The notes: generated from the letters alone by a model not told the origin. DNA of 64,000 bases from Bradyrhizobium commune (GCF_015624505.1 NZ_CP061379.1:5518001-5582000); one strand, 5' to 3'; positions 42,998 to 52,615 are shown, counted from the first letter of the stretch. Made by a program: numbers and translations.

Positions 42998-43183
42998 GGC
43001 TGTTCCTCGCGGCTAACCCACTGCTTATCGCAGACAAGTTTCGAGCAAACGTTCAGCCCACTGCTCAAATTTTACCGGAGGAATTGGGGCGGCGCGCACG
43101 CATCGCCGCGTGGCCGCAATCCCGCTCTATTCTGCGACACCAACCGCCGTGTCTCTGCAACCGGCGTAAGGTCTCGGTAGCTA

Positions 43184-44161
43184 TTAAAGCCACTTCTTGA
43201 ACTTGAAGATCCAGTACGGAACGATCGCGGCGATCACCATCAGCACCAGTGCATAGGGATAGCCGTGCTCCCATTCGAGCTCCGGCATCGCCTTGAAGTT
43301 CATGCCGTAGATCGAGGCGATCAGCGTCGGCGGCATCAGGACAACAGCCATGACCGAAAACAGCTTGATAATGTTGTTCTGCTCGAGATTGACGACGCCG
43401 AGCATGGCGTCGAGCACGAAGGTGATCTTGCTGGAGAGGTAGGAGGCGTGGTCGGTCAGGGAAGCCACGTCGCGCTGCATGGTCTTGAGCTGCTCGCGCA
43501 TGTCCTTCGACCATTTCACACCCTCGACCACCGCAGAGAGGAAGGTGACGACGCGGCCGATCGAGACCAGGCTCTCGCGAACCTTGGAGGTCAGGTCGCC
43601 CTTGCGGCCGATCGAGATCAGGATCTGCGAGTATTGCTTGGCGTGGCCGTGCCGCTCGCTCTCGGGCTCGAAGATGTCGTGCGAGACCTGGTCGATCTCG
43701 GCGCCGCAGCGCTCAAGAATGTCGGCGCAGCGGTCGATCACGGCGTCCAGGAGCTCCATCAGCACCATCTCGCCGGTGATCGCGGGGGTGCAGGTGCGGG
43801 CGAGCTTGGCCTCGACCAGGGCGAACGGCTTGGGCTGATCGTAGCGGACCGTGACCAGCCGGTGGTCGCCGAGAATGAAGGTCACCGCCGTGGTCCGGGG
43901 CATATCGGTGTCGGAGTGGCACATCAGCGTCGCGGTCATGTAGCGGGCGCTGTTTTCGATATACAGGCGGCTGGAGATCTCGATCTCCTGCATGTCCTCC
44001 CGGGTCGGGATCGCGATGCCCGACAGCCGCTCCACGGCCTTGTCCTCGGCCGCGGTCGGGTTGAACAGGTCAATCCACACCGCATGCTCCGGAACCGCCG
44101 CGAGATCCTCGACAACGGCCTTCTTCAACGAAGACTCGGAGGGAACGAACACAGAAAACAT
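43184..44161 (-). CDS. corA: CorA-family magnesium/divalent-cation transporter
   Basis: The 325-residue protein has the long cytoplasmic N-terminal domain (TAEDKAVERLSGIAIPTREDMQEIEISSRLY near 35-65), the long stalk helix, and two C-terminal transmembrane helices. The first of these ends in the signature YGMNF near 285-289 (LIASIYGMNFKAMPE), with the CorA loop following, and the second ends in WIFKFKKWL. It forms a pentameric Mg2+ channel. The gene is isolated, with 186 bases of spacer on its 3' side and 339 bases on its 5' side. Confidence 0.93.
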   Translation of the reverse strand: MFSVFVPSESSLKKAVVEDLAAVPEHAVWIDLFNPTAAEDKAVERLSGIAIPTREDMQEIEISSRLYIENSARYMTATLMCHSDTDMPRTTAVTFILGDHRLVTVRYDQPKPFALVEAKLARTCTPAITGEMVLMELLDAVIDRCADILERCGAEIDQVSHDIFEPESERHGHAKQYSQILISIGRKGDLTSKVRESLVSIGRVVTFLSAVVEGVKWSKDMREQLKTMQRDVASLTDHASYLSSKITFVLDAMLGVVNLEQNNIIKLFSVMAVVLMPPTLIASIYGMNFKAMPELEWEHGYPYALVLMVIAAIVPYWIFKFKKWL

Positions 44162-44500
44162 AAACTACTCCAGCGGAGGCATCCTGCGACAGAATGACAG
44201 CCCTTAGCGCGATTCTGACAAGTTCATGATGACAAGCACATTAACGGTGCGTTTGCATTTGTGGCTGCCCCGTGGCGCAACCGTGGCACGGAATCGACAG
44301 TTTGGCTTCCGCTGCCCAAAAACCAACCCAAGGCCGCAAAACTTGCGGCAAAAAAGCCACAGGTCGGGCCTCGCAGCGCGGGAAAAGCCCCTCAGCGCTG
44401 GAATTGTGGCAGATTTCGACGATAATGGGATCAACGGAGTCGAAGGCCTTGGGTGCTACGCTCAGGACCTGCGCGGTATTGTTTTGATTGGAACCAAACC
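44162..44500. other. 339-base divergent spacer between corA and the L,D-transpeptidase gene
   Basis: Open frames here are short and lack ribosome sites. The stretch is less GC-rich near 44300-44400 and should hold both promoters. I see no known riboswitch, including no convincing ykoK or mgtA-like magnesium leader in front of corA. Confidence 0.5.
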
Positions 44501-45187
44501 ATGTCGTCGCTGAAAGTTATGTTAGGAATTCTGGCTGCCGGCTTCATGCTGTCGGGCTGCATGCAGGGCACGCATTTCGAGGCAACCAACACCCAGAATT
44601 TCAAGCCGAAGGACAAGGAACTCCTCGCCAAGATCCGGTACGAGAATACGCCGGTGGCAGAGCCGTTCCGTCGCGCCATCGTCGACTACCATCGCAAGGA
44701 GTCGCCGGGCTCGATCGTGGTCGATTCCGACAACCACTACCTCTATTACGTGATGGATGGCGGCAAGGCGATCCGCTACGGCATCACGGTCGGCGAAGAG
44801 GCCATGGCCTGGTCTGGCATCGCCAAGGTTGGCAGCATGACCGAATGGCCGGCCTGGCACCCGACCCCGGGTGAGATTTCGCGCCTGGGCGTGCCGACCT
44901 ACGTCGCCCCCGGTCCGGACAATCCGATGGGCTCCCGCGCGATGTATCTCTATTCGGGCGGCAAGGACACGCTGTTCCGCATTCACGGCACCAACCAGCC
45001 GGAATATATCGGCGCCTCGATCTCGTCGGGCTGCATCCGCCTGACCAACGAGGACGCGATCGACCTCTACAGCCGCGTCAAGATCGGCACCATCGTCGTG
45101 GTGCTCGAGCCGAAGCACGGCGACTCGCCCTACAATTCGCGCCTCGCGCTCCAGGGCGGCGGCACCGGCCAGGCCGGCAGCTTCTGA
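44501..45187 (+). CDS. L,D-transpeptidase (YkuD family) lipoprotein
   Basis: The 228-residue protein has a lipoprotein signal with lipobox LSGC (Cys20). The YkuD catalytic domain has the HGTNQPEYIGASISSGCIRL motif near 165-185, with His, Gly and the nucleophile Cys followed by Arg. The position before the GC is Ser instead of the common His (SSGC for SHGC), a known variant. Such enzymes make 3-3 peptidoglycan cross-links or attach proteins to peptidoglycan. ATG at 44501 was chosen because the signal begins there. A strong terminator follows. Confidence 0.92.
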   Translation: MSSLKVMLGILAAGFMLSGCMQGTHFEATNTQNFKPKDKELLAKIRYENTPVAEPFRRAIVDYHRKESPGSIVVDSDNHYLYYVMDGGKAIRYGITVGEEAMAWSGIAKVGSMTEWPAWHPTPGEISRLGVPTYVAPGPDNPMGSRAMYLYSGGKDTLFRIHGTNQPEYIGASISSGCIRLTNEDAIDLYSRVKIGTIVVVLEPKHGDSPYNSRLALQGGGTGQAGSF

Positions 45188-45211
45188 TCGCCGCCTGATC
45201 GGACGACCTGC

Positions 45212-45238
45212 AAAAGCGCCGGTTTTACCGGCGCTTTT
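45212..45238. terminator. Bidirectional intrinsic terminator between convergent genes
   Basis: AAAAGCGCCGGT and ACCGGCGCTTTT form a 12-base perfect stem around TTT, flanked by A and T runs on the two sides. It can end transcription from both the L,D-transpeptidase gene and the extensin-like gene, whose stop codon (45225-45227) lies in the hairpin. Confidence 0.88.
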
Positions 45239-46301
45239 TTGTTGCCGGCTTGCTCGGGCCTGAATCCGCGACAGGCTTGTCGGCGGGCGCCGCAGGTTTC
45301 GTAGTCTCCTGATCGTCAGCACGATCCTTCGTTTCCGGCTTGGCCGCGACCTCGCGTGGCGGCGCCTCCTCGGGGCGCTCGGCGGGCAGCAAGGGCGCGA
45401 CCTGCGGCAGCGGATCCCAGACATTCCATTGGCAGATCCGGTAATCGTTGCGGCGCTGCGCGAGGTCGAGATGGATGTGGTCCTCGTGGTACCAGTCCGA
45501 GCCAGGGCCGAGCACGGTCGTGAAACGCGAGCAGACCGAATGCAGCACGCGCTGGCGCACGTCACGCGACAGGGTGCGGTCGGTCAGGCCGATCGACTGG
45601 CCGTTGGCGAGCTTGATGGCACGGACATCGAGCGCATTGGCCTTGCCGTGCTCGGACAGCATCGCGCCGACGATGCGATTGCGGCCGCGGCATTCGAAGC
45701 TATCGAAATTGTCGAGGTCGCTGATGGTCGAGCCGAGGCTTGCGGCGAGCGGCACCATGTCGGTGCGCACCCAATCCGCGATCGCGCTCGCCATGGTGCA
45801 GCGGAGGATCGCCGCCGGCTTGACCGCGACCTTGCGCTTGTCCGGCAGCACGATCGCTTCCAGCCGCACCAGATCCTCGCCGCCGCAGGCGCCGGGACCA
45901 TGGATATCCGGAATGGACGGCGCGACCGCGATCTCCTCGGTCAGCGCGAGCCGGCAGGCCGAGAGCTGCTTCTCGGGAGGCGGCGCAGCCTCGGCCGGCT
46001 TGTTGGCGCCGGGCTTGTCCGGGGAAGGCTTGGCGTCGGTTTCCGGCGGGGCATCGTCCGGTGCTCTAGGGGCCTCCCCCGGGCGCGGTTTTGGTAGCGG
46101 TATCTTGGCGGAATGAGCTGCGACGCGCGGCCGTGGTGTACCAAGGCCAAAGATATCGAGCGGCGCAGCATAGTTTCGTGCCTCCGCCGACTGCGGCAGC
46201 ACGAGCCACAGCCCGAGCCCGGCGGTAACCATTGCCGCGCCGGTGGACATATTGCCGCGACAAGACCATTTGCGGCGAAAGTCCGGCAGGCTAAAACTCA
46301 T
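45225..46301 (-). CDS. Extensin-like C-terminal domain protein, probable exported peptidoglycan peptidase
   Basis: The 358-residue protein has a membrane anchor or signal (AAMVTAGLGLWLVLPQSAEA), a Pro/Lys/Ala-rich region at about 65-115, and the extensin-like C-terminal domain: RNRIVGAMLSEHGKANALDVRAI near 210 and GSDWYHEDHIHLDL near 268. The HG-x-A-x-DVR and DHIHLDL elements look like the zinc site of LAS-type D-Ala peptidases. A second Pro/Lys-rich tail follows. ATG at 46301 was chosen; the frame is open to 46334. It shares a terminator with the L,D-transpeptidase gene, and both act on peptidoglycan. Confidence 0.82.
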   Translation of the reverse strand: MSFSLPDFRRKWSCRGNMSTGAAMVTAGLGLWLVLPQSAEARNYAAPLDIFGLGTPRPRVAAHSAKIPLPKPRPGEAPRAPDDAPPETDAKPSPDKPGANKPAEAAPPPEKQLSACRLALTEEIAVAPSIPDIHGPGACGGEDLVRLEAIVLPDKRKVAVKPAAILRCTMASAIADWVRTDMVPLAASLGSTISDLDNFDSFECRGRNRIVGAMLSEHGKANALDVRAIKLANGQSIGLTDRTLSRDVRQRVLHSVCSRFTTVLGPGSDWYHEDHIHLDLAQRRNDYRICQWNVWDPLPQVAPLLPAERPEEAPPREVAAKPETKDRADDQETTKPAAPADKPVADSGPSKPATKKRR

Positions 46302-46366
46302 GACAATTCTTTGGCCCAAAGCTGAGAGCGACAACGCGCCCAGCGGTTTCTCGGAGGAACGTCTGA

Positions 46367-47995
46367 ATGCTTGGCTTGATGCAAGATTGGCCCCTGCTCT
46401 GCCACCGGATCATCGAACACGCCGCCAAGATTCACGGCAAGCAGGAGGTCGTCACCCGCTCGGTCGAGGGACCGATCCATCGCACCACCTACGCCGAAAT
46501 CCACCAGCGCGCGCTCAAGGTCTCGCAGATGCTGGAGCGCGACGGCATCAAGCTCGGCGACCGTGTCGCCACGATCGCCTGGAACACCTGGCGCCATCTC
46601 GAGGTCTGGTACGGCATCATGGGCATCGGCGCCATCTGCCATACCGTCAATCCCCGCCTTTTCCCAGAGCAGATCGCCTGGATCATCAACCATGCGCAGG
46701 ACCGCATCGTGATGACCGACATCACCTTCGTGCCCGTGCTGGAGAAGCTCGCCGACAAGCTGCCGAGCGTCGAACGCTACGTCGTGCTGACCGACAAGGC
46801 GCATATGCCCGAGACCAAGTTGAAGAACGTCGTGGCCTACGAGGACTGGATCGCGGAGGCCGACGGCAAATTCAAATGGAAGGACTTTGACGAGAACACG
46901 GCGGCCGCGATGTGCTACACATCAGGCACGACGGGCGATCCCAAGGGCGTGTTGTATTCGCATCGCTCCAACGTGCTGCACGCGCTGATGGCCAACAATG
47001 TCGACGCGCTCGGCACCAGTGCCTCCGAGGCAATGCTGCCGGTGGTCCCGCTGTTCCATGCCAACAGCTGGGGCATTGCCTTCTCCGCGCCCTCGCAGGG
47101 CACCAAGCTCGTGATGCCCGGCGCCAAGCTCGACGGCGCCTCGGTCTACGAGCTGCTCTCGACCGAGAAGGTGACCCATACCGCTGGCGTGCCTACGGTG
47201 TGGCTGATGCTGCTCCAGCACATGGCCGCCAACAATCTGAAGCTGCCGGACCTGAAGATGGTGATCTGCGGCGGCTCGGCGATGCCGCGCTCGATGATCA
47301 AGGCCTTCCTGGACATGGGCTCGAACGTCCGCCACGCCTGGGGCATGACCGAGATGAGCCCGATCGGCACGGTCGCGGCGCTGAAGCCGCCGTTCCAGCA
47401 TGCGACCGGCGAGACGCGTCTCGACGTGCTCCAGATGCAGGGCTATGCGCCGTTCGCGGTCGAGATGAAGATCACCGACGATGCCGGCAAGGAGTTGCCC
47501 TGGGACGGCAAGACGTTCGGCCGCCTCAAGGTGTCGGGACCGTCGGTTGCCAAGGCCTATTTCCGCCTCGACGCCAACATCCTCGACGAGGAAGGCTTCT
47601 TCGACACCGGCGACGTCGCGACCATCGACGAGGCCGGCTACATGCGCATCACCGACCGTTCCAAGGACGTGATCAAATCCGGCGGCGAGTGGATCTCCTC
47701 GATCGACCTCGAAAACCTCGCGGTCGGCCATCCCGCCGTGGCGGAAGCGGCCGTGATCGGCGTCCATCATCCGAAATGGGACGAGCGTCCGCTGCTGATC
47801 GTGCAGCTCAAGCAGGGCCAGCAGGCGAGCCGCGAGGACATCCTCAAATTCATGGATGGCAAGATCGCCAAATGGTGGATGCCCGACGACGTCGCCTTTG
47901 TCGACGGCATCCCGCATACCGCGACCGGCAAGATCCTGAAGACCGCATTGCGCGACCAGTTCAGGGACTATCGCTTCCCCAACGCGGCGGCGTAG
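46367..47995 (+). CDS. Fatty acid (medium/long-chain) acyl-CoA ligase
   Basis: The 542-residue ANL-superfamily enzyme has the ATP loop [17 protein letters not shown] near 183, [20 protein letters not shown] near 226, [14 protein letters not shown] near 330, [35 protein letters not shown] near 405-440, and the C-terminal catalytic Lys in [13 protein letters not shown] near 520. It activates a carboxylic acid through an acyl-AMP to acyl-CoA. Several acyl-CoA dehydrogenase and crotonase genes elsewhere in the window fit fatty-acid or aromatic-acid breakdown. The gene is divergent from the extensin-like gene across 65 bases. Confidence 0.93.
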   Translation: MLGLMQDWPLLCHRIIEHAAKIHGKQEVVTRSVEGPIHRTTYAEIHQRALKVSQMLERDGIKLGDRVATIAWNTWRHLEVWYGIMGIGAICHTVNPRLFPEQIAWIINHAQDRIVMTDITFVPVLEKLADKLPSVERYVVLTDKAHMPETKLKNVVAYEDWIAEADGKFKWKDFDENTAAAMCYTSGTTGDPKGVLYSHRSNVLHALMANNVDALGTSASEAMLPVVPLFHANSWGIAFSAPSQGTKLVMPGAKLDGASVYELLSTEKVTHTAGVPTVWLMLLQHMAANNLKLPDLKMVICGGSAMPRSMIKAFLDMGSNVRHAWGMTEMSPIGTVAALKPPFQHATGETRLDVLQMQGYAPFAVEMKITDDAGKELPWDGKTFGRLKVSGPSVAKAYFRLDANILDEEGFFDTGDVATIDEAGYMRITDRSKDVIKSGGEWISSIDLENLAVGHPAVAEAAVIGVHHPKWDERPLLIVQLKQGQQASREDILKFMDGKIAKWWMPDDVAFVDGIPHTATGKILKTALRDQFRDYRFPNAAA

Positions 47996-48008
47996 GCCGC
48001 AAGAAAGA

Positions 48009-48040
48009 CGTGGATGGCCGGGCCAAGCCCGGCCATGACG
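48009..48040. repeat. REP-like palindrome (ATGGCCGGGC/GCCCGGCCAT)
   Basis: Perfect ten-base arms at 48014-48023 and 48027-48036 enclose CAA. The flanking GTGG and GACG bases match the composite element at 50029-50139. It lies between the acyl-CoA ligase and DUF1499 genes and may also act as a transcript-end hairpin. Confidence 0.75.
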
Positions 48041-48151
48041 ATCAGAGCGGCCGCGGAACCCTTGAATTTGCCGTCCGGCCATGGTCTCAACGACCGATCG
48101 TCGCGCCAAATCGGCCGGCACCGCCCCCAAAACCCCGGCAGAGCTCACCCG

Positions 48152-49006
48152 ATGGCCCGCAGGTTTTCCGCTCCCTATCAGACGGAGCCCGTGTCCAGCC
48201 TCGCGAGCTGGGCGCGCAATCTGGCCGTGTTCGCGGTGGTGGCGGTGGTGGTGTCGATCATCATTGTCCGCTTCGGCTTCCTGGAGATGAAGCCGGCGCT
48301 CGCGACCTTCTTCGGCGGGCTTGCGATCGCGGCGCTGTCGATCCTGTTCGGGCTCGCCGGTTTTGCCGCGATCTGGCAGAACGGCTCGCGCGGCATGGCG
48401 CGCATCCTGCTCGCCTTCGTGATCGATGCGATGATCCTCGCCTATCCCGCCTATCTCGGCCTGCAATACCGCAAGCTGCCGGCAATCCACGACATCACGA
48501 CCGATCCGATCGACCCGCCGCGCTTCGATGCGCTGGCGCGCCTGCGCACCGGCGACGGCGCCAACAGCGCGGTCTATGCCGGCCTTTATTCGGCCGAGCA
48601 GCAGCGCCAGTTCTATCCCGACATCGAGCCGATCGAGCTCGAGATCCCCGTCGACCGCGCCTATGCGATCGCACGCCAGCTCGTCATCAAGCGCAAATGG
48701 CTGGTCATCGACGAGCGCGAGCCACAGCCGCCCCGCCGGATCGGCCGCATCGAGGCGGTGGCGCGCTCGCCGATCATGGGCTTTCGCGAGGACATCTCGA
48801 TCCGGGTCGTGCCTGACGGCGAGGATTCCCGCGTCGATATCCGCTCCGCCTCGCGCTATTTCGAGAGCGACCTCGGCAGCAATGCGTCACGCGTCACCAA
48901 ATTCATCGACGATCTCAACACGGCTGCCGACGCCGATGCGCTGAAGCCGGTGAAGAAGACGCCGGTGGCGCCGCCCAAGGCGCCGGCGAAGACGGTGAAG
49001 AAATGA
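48152..49006 (+). CDS. DUF1499-family membrane protein
   Basis: The 284-residue protein has three N-terminal transmembrane helices (about 20-40, 48-70 and 78-100). A soluble DUF1499-like domain follows, with YPDIEPIELEIPVDRAYAIARQL near 150, EAVARSPIMGFREDISIRV near 205, and DIRSASRYFESDLGSNASRVTKFI near 230. The tail is Lys/Pro-rich. ATG at 48152 was chosen at the start of the conserved MARRFSAPY; the frame is open to 48014. The function of the family is unknown. It is convergent with the MBL gene across an inverted repeat. Confidence 0.82.
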   Translation: MARRFSAPYQTEPVSSLASWARNLAVFAVVAVVVSIIIVRFGFLEMKPALATFFGGLAIAALSILFGLAGFAAIWQNGSRGMARILLAFVIDAMILAYPAYLGLQYRKLPAIHDITTDPIDPPRFDALARLRTGDGANSAVYAGLYSAEQQRQFYPDIEPIELEIPVDRAYAIARQLVIKRKWLVIDEREPQPPRRIGRIEAVARSPIMGFREDISIRVVPDGEDSRVDIRSASRYFESDLGSNASRVTKFIDDLNTAADADALKPVKKTPVAPPKAPAKTVKK

Positions 49007-49010
49007 AGAT

Positions 49011-49085
49011 GGCGAATAGGGAGTAGCGAATAGCGAATGGAAGGTTGAACCTTTCCCGTTCGCCATTCGCTACTCACCATTCGCC
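49011..49085. repeat. Long imperfect inverted repeat between convergent genes
   Basis: GGCGAATAGGGAGTAGCGAAT (49011-49031) is largely complementary to ATTCGCTACTCACCATTCGCC (49065-49085), with an inner AAGGTT/AACCTT pair. The predicted hairpin of about 75 bases separates the stop codons of two convergent genes and could act as a transcript-end structure in both directions. Confidence 0.7.
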
Positions 49086-49086
49086 C

Positions 49087-50004
49087 CTACGCCATCCGAT
49101 ACGTCCCGCCAATCACGGGATCCCCATCCGTCGCCACCACGCCGCGGGCGACGAGATCTTCCAGATGCGCCAGCACGGAATAGCCGGCGGCCGTGGTCAG
49201 CCGCGGATCGATGCCGATATAGATCGCGCGCACCATGGTCGGGATGTCGGCCTCGCCCTTGGCGAGGCGGTGCAGGATCGAGGCCTCGCGCGCCTTGCGG
49301 TGGCGGATCAAAAACCGCACGAAGCGCGGGCCATCCGGAATCTCCGGACCATGGCCGGAGAAATACAGATCCTCCTTGCGGGCGGCGAGCCGGTCGAGCG
49401 ATTCCATGTAATCGATCATCGAGCCGTCAGGCGGGGCGACGATCGAGGTCGACCAGCCCATCACGTGATCGCCGACGAAGTTGAACTTCCGCTCGGGCCA
49501 GGCAAAGGCGAGATGATTGGCGGTGTGGCCAGGTGTCGCCACGGCCTCCAGACGCCAGCCGGCGCCCTCGATCACATCGCCATGGCCGACCTTGACGTCG
49601 GGCACGAAGTCGCGATCGGAGCCGGATTCCGGATTGTGCTTCTCGCTTTCGAAGCGCGGTCGCGAGGCGCGGTGCGGACCCTCGGCATAGACGGTCGCGC
49701 CGGTTGCCTGCTTGATCCGCGCCGTGTTCGGCGAATGGTCGCGGTGGGTATGGGTGACGAAGATATGGCTCACCGTCTCGCCGCGCACCGCATCGAGCAG
49801 TGCGGCTGCATGCGCCGCGTCGTCCGGACCGGGATCGATCAGCGCGACCTTGCCGGTGCCGACGATGTAGCTGACCGTGCCGGTGAAGGTGAACGGACTC
49901 GGATTGTTGCAGAGCACGCGCCGCACGCCGGGGCGGACTTCCTCGACGATTCCCGGCTTGAGCGGAAAGTTGCGGTTGAACGGGATGTCGTCGTTGTCGG
50001 ACAT
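49087..50004 (-). CDS. Metallo-beta-lactamase-fold hydrolase (LACTB2-like)
   Basis: The 305-residue protein has the MBL motif THTHRDHSPN near 94-103, the later metal His in VEAVATPGHTANHL near 163, the bridging Asp in FVGDHVMGWSTS near 187, and a SGHGPEI segment near 228. The C-terminal winged helix-like region resembles LACTB2/glyoxalase II relatives, which include RNases and thioesterases. ATG at 50004 was chosen; the frame is open to 50142. The composite REP element lies just upstream. Confidence 0.88.
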   Translation of the reverse strand: MSDNDDIPFNRNFPLKPGIVEEVRPGVRRVLCNNPSPFTFTGTVSYIVGTGKVALIDPGPDDAAHAAALLDAVRGETVSHIFVTHTHRDHSPNTARIKQATGATVYAEGPHRASRPRFESEKHNPESGSDRDFVPDVKVGHGDVIEGAGWRLEAVATPGHTANHLAFAWPERKFNFVGDHVMGWSTSIVAPPDGSMIDYMESLDRLAARKEDLYFSGHGPEIPDGPRFVRFLIRHRKAREASILHRLAKGEADIPTMVRAIYIGIDPRLTTAAGYSVLAHLEDLVARGVVATDGDPVIGGTYRMA

Positions 50005-50028
50005 GGCGTGCTCATACCTTGCTGACTT

Positions 50029-50139
50029 CGTCATGCCCGGCCTTGTGCCGGGCATCCACGTTCTTTGCGTGGACCAGAACGTGGATGGCCGGGACATCGA
50101 GCGCGAAGACGCGCTTCGCGCTGTTGCCCGGCCATGACG
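50029..50139. repeat. Composite BIME-like palindromic element
   Basis: The first hairpin uses ATGCCCGGC and GCCGGGCAT (50032-50054). The larger second part begins ACGTGGATGGCCGGG and closes with CCCGGCCATGACG at 50127-50139, with a CGCGAAGACGCGCTTCGCG inner stem. The outer ends CGTCATG and CATGACG are complementary, so the whole 111 bases can fold as one unit. Confidence 0.75.
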
Positions 50140-50183
50140 CAATTGGAGAGTTCTGCCGCCTCACGCGCTCATCGCCCGCCGGC

Positions 50184-51398
50184 TCAGAAAAACGCCTGGA
50201 TCCCCGTGATGGCGCGACCCAGGATCAGGGCGTGGACGTCATGGGTGCCCTCGTAGGTGTTGACGGTCTCGAGGTTATGGACGTGGCGCATCACGTGGTA
50301 CTCGATCGAGATGCCGTTGCCGCCGTGCATGTCGCGGGCGACGCGGGCGATGTCGAGGGCCTTGCCGCAATTGTTGCGCTTCATGATCGAGATCATCTCG
50401 GGGGCGAACTTGCCCTCGTCCATCAGGCGGCCGACGCGCAACGAACCCTGGAGGCCGAGCGCGATCTCGGTCTCCATGTCGGCGAGCTTCTTCTGCACGA
50501 GCTGGGTCGCAGCCAGCGGCTTGCCGAACTGCTTGCGGTCGAGCGTGTACTGGCGGGCACGGTGCATGCAGTCCTCGGCGGCGCCGAGCGCGCCCCAGGA
50601 GATGCCGTAGCGGGCGCGGTTGAGGCAGCCGAACGGGCCCTTCAGGCCGGAGACGTTGGGCAGCAATGCGCTTTCGGGGACCACGACGCCGTCCATCACG
50701 ACCTCGCCGGTGATCGAGGCGCGAAGCGACAGCTTGCCTCCGATCTTCGGCGCGGACAGGCCCTTCATGCCCTTCTCCAGCACGAAGCCGCGGATCTGGT
50801 TGTCGTGCTCGGCCGACTTGGCCCAGACCACGAACACGTCGGCGATCGGCGCGTTCGAGATCCACATCTTGCTGCCGGTCAGGCGGTAGCCGTCCGAGAC
50901 CTTCTCGGCGCGGGTCTTCATGCCGGCCGGATCGGAGCCGGCATCGGGCTCGGTCAGCCCGAAGCAGCCGACCCACTCGCCGCTGGCAAGCTTCGGCAGG
51001 TACTTCTTGCGCTGGTTCTCGTCGCCATAGGCGTAGATCGGGTACATCACCAGCGAGGACTGCACCGAGTTCATCGAACGATAGCCGGAGTCCACCCGCT
51101 CGATCTCGCGCGCGACCAGGCCGTAGGCCACGTAGCTCGCGTTGGCGCAGCCATATTCCTCCGGCAGCGTGATGCCGATCAGGCCGAGCTCGCCCATCTC
51201 GTTGAAGATCTCGCGATCGGTCTTCTCTTCGAGATAGGCCTTGGTGACGCGCGGCAGCAGCTTGTCCTGGGCGTAGGCGCGGGCGGTGTCGCGCACCATG
51301 CGCTCGTCTTCGGTCAGCTGCTCGTCGAGCAGGAACGGATCGTCCCACTGGAAGGAAGCCGCAGCCGGCTTGTCCTTGGTCTGAGGGCGCACGCTCAT
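50184..51398 (-). CDS. gcdH: Glutaryl-CoA dehydrogenase
   Basis: The 404-residue acyl-CoA dehydrogenase closely follows human GCDH throughout: [22 protein letters not shown] near 100, [21 protein letters not shown] near 145, [31 protein letters not shown] near 190, [22 protein letters not shown] near 255, and catalytic Glu in [21 protein letters not shown] near 383. It oxidises and decarboxylates glutaryl-CoA to crotonyl-CoA in lysine, tryptophan and aromatic-acid breakdown. ATG at 51398 is used; the frame is open to 51428. The Arg of the substrate pocket (YRSMNSVQ) is present, which supports this name over other acyl-CoA dehydrogenases. Confidence 0.95.
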   Translation of the reverse strand: MSVRPQTKDKPAAASFQWDDPFLLDEQLTEDERMVRDTARAYAQDKLLPRVTKAYLEEKTDREIFNEMGELGLIGITLPEEYGCANASYVAYGLVAREIERVDSGYRSMNSVQSSLVMYPIYAYGDENQRKKYLPKLASGEWVGCFGLTEPDAGSDPAGMKTRAEKVSDGYRLTGSKMWISNAPIADVFVVWAKSAEHDNQIRGFVLEKGMKGLSAPKIGGKLSLRASITGEVVMDGVVVPESALLPNVSGLKGPFGCLNRARYGISWGALGAAEDCMHRARQYTLDRKQFGKPLAATQLVQKKLADMETEIALGLQGSLRVGRLMDEGKFAPEMISIMKRNNCGKALDIARVARDMHGGNGISIEYHVMRHVHNLETVNTYEGTHDVHALILGRAITGIQAFF

Positions 51399-51538
51399 GA
51401 AACGTCCTTTCGGGTCTGGTTCCGTCAAAAATTGCCCGACAAACTAAAGCGCCGCGGCAACAAGTGCAATTGCGTTGCAGATGCTCTGATCTGCGTGAAT
51501 CCCGGGGACGCCGCGCAGCGCGCCCCAGCGTGACAGCG

Positions 51539-52615
51539 CTAGCTTTCCAGCTGCTCGTTGGCGACGATCTCGATGCCGAAGCCCGACAGACCCTTATAGT
51601 CGTGTACCGACGAGGTGAGATGCCGGATCGAGGTGACGCCGAGGTCGCGCAGAATCTGCGCGCCGACACCGACCTCGCGCCACTGGCGATTGCGGTCGGC
51701 TTCCGTCGCCGTCTCGTCCGGCAGCGGCGATACGGGGACGCCGGCCGCGCCGTCGCGCAAATAGACCAGCACGCCGCGGCCGGATTTCTTGAACTGCTCG
51801 AGCACGGCCGCCATACGCTTGTGGCCGGTAAACGTGTCCTTGACGATGTTCGGCTTGTGGAAGCGCGTCAGCACGTTCTTGCCGTCGCCGACGCCGTTGT
51901 AGACGAAGGCGACGTGGGCGATGGAATCGAACGGCGAGCGATAGGCATAGCCCTGAAGCGGCCCGATCGGACTCTCGGTGACGAAGGTCGAGACCCGCTC
52001 GATCAGCTTCTCGCGCGCCTGGCGGTAGGCGATCATGTCCGCGATGGTGACGTGCTTCAGCTTGTGCTGGGCGGCGAAGCGGGCAACCTGCTCGCCTTTC
52101 ATGACGCTGCCGTCGTCGTTCATCAGCTCGCTGATGACGCCGACCGGCGGGAGCCCTGAGAGCTTGCAGAGATCGACCGCGGCCTCGGTGTGGCCGGAGC
52201 GCAGCAGCACGCCGCCGTCCTTGGCGATCAGCGGGAAGATGTGCCCGGGCCGGGCAAAATCGTTGGCGCCGGCGTTGGGATTGGACAGCGCACGGCAGCA
52301 CGAGGCGCGCTCCTCGGCCGAGATGCCGGTGCCGCCGTCGGGCTTGTAGTCGATCGAGACGGTGAAGGCCGTGGTGTGGGCGGAGTCGTTATGGGCGACC
52401 ATCGGGTCGAGCCGCAGCCGGCGTGCATCCTCGGTGGTGATCGGCGCGCAGACGATGCCGGAGGTGTGGCGGATGATGAAGGCCATCTTCTCGGCGGTGC
52501 AGAACGAGGCCGCAACGATGAGATCCCCCTCGCCCTCGCGGTCGTCGTCATCGGTCACGACGACGAGCTCGCCGCGGGCAAAGGCCTGCAAAACTTCCTG
52601 AACGGTATCGGGCAT
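51539..52615 (-). CDS. ribB: 3,4-dihydroxy-2-butanone-4-phosphate synthase with degenerate GTP-cyclohydrolase-II-like half
   Basis: The 358-residue protein has a complete DHBP synthase domain at residues 1-205: ELVVVTDDDDREGEGDLIVAA near 16, the FIIRHTSGIVCAPI segment, RALSNPNAGANDFARPGHIFPL near 118 and LLRSGHTEAAVDLC near 142. This makes the four-carbon riboflavin precursor from ribulose-5-phosphate. The C-terminal 150 residues align with GTP cyclohydrolase II, but its zinc-binding cysteines and GDxFGSxRCDC motif are replaced (FTGHKRMAAVLEQF), so that activity is probably lost. ATG at 52615 was chosen. No FMN riboswitch is visible upstream. Confidence 0.92.
   Translation of the reverse strand: MPDTVQEVLQAFARGELVVVTDDDDREGEGDLIVAASFCTAEKMAFIIRHTSGIVCAPITTEDARRLRLDPMVAHNDSAHTTAFTVSIDYKPDGGTGISAEERASCCRALSNPNAGANDFARPGHIFPLIAKDGGVLLRSGHTEAAVDLCKLSGLPPVGVISELMNDDGSVMKGEQVARFAAQHKLKHVTIADMIAYRQAREKLIERVSTFVTESPIGPLQGYAYRSPFDSIAHVAFVYNGVGDGKNVLTRFHKPNIVKDTFTGHKRMAAVLEQFKKSGRGVLVYLRDGAAGVPVSPLPDETATEADRNRQWREVGVGAQILRDLGVTSIRHLTSSVHDYKGLSGFGIEIVANEQLES

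Noticed and set aside
44162..44225. Possible magnesium riboswitch upstream of corA
   Set aside because: The leader is only about 60 bases before AT-richer DNA and shows no M-box conserved strings.
44226..44513. 95-codon plus-strand frame before the L,D-transpeptidase
   Set aside because: It runs into the true start of the lipoprotein gene, and its sequence shows no signal or family.
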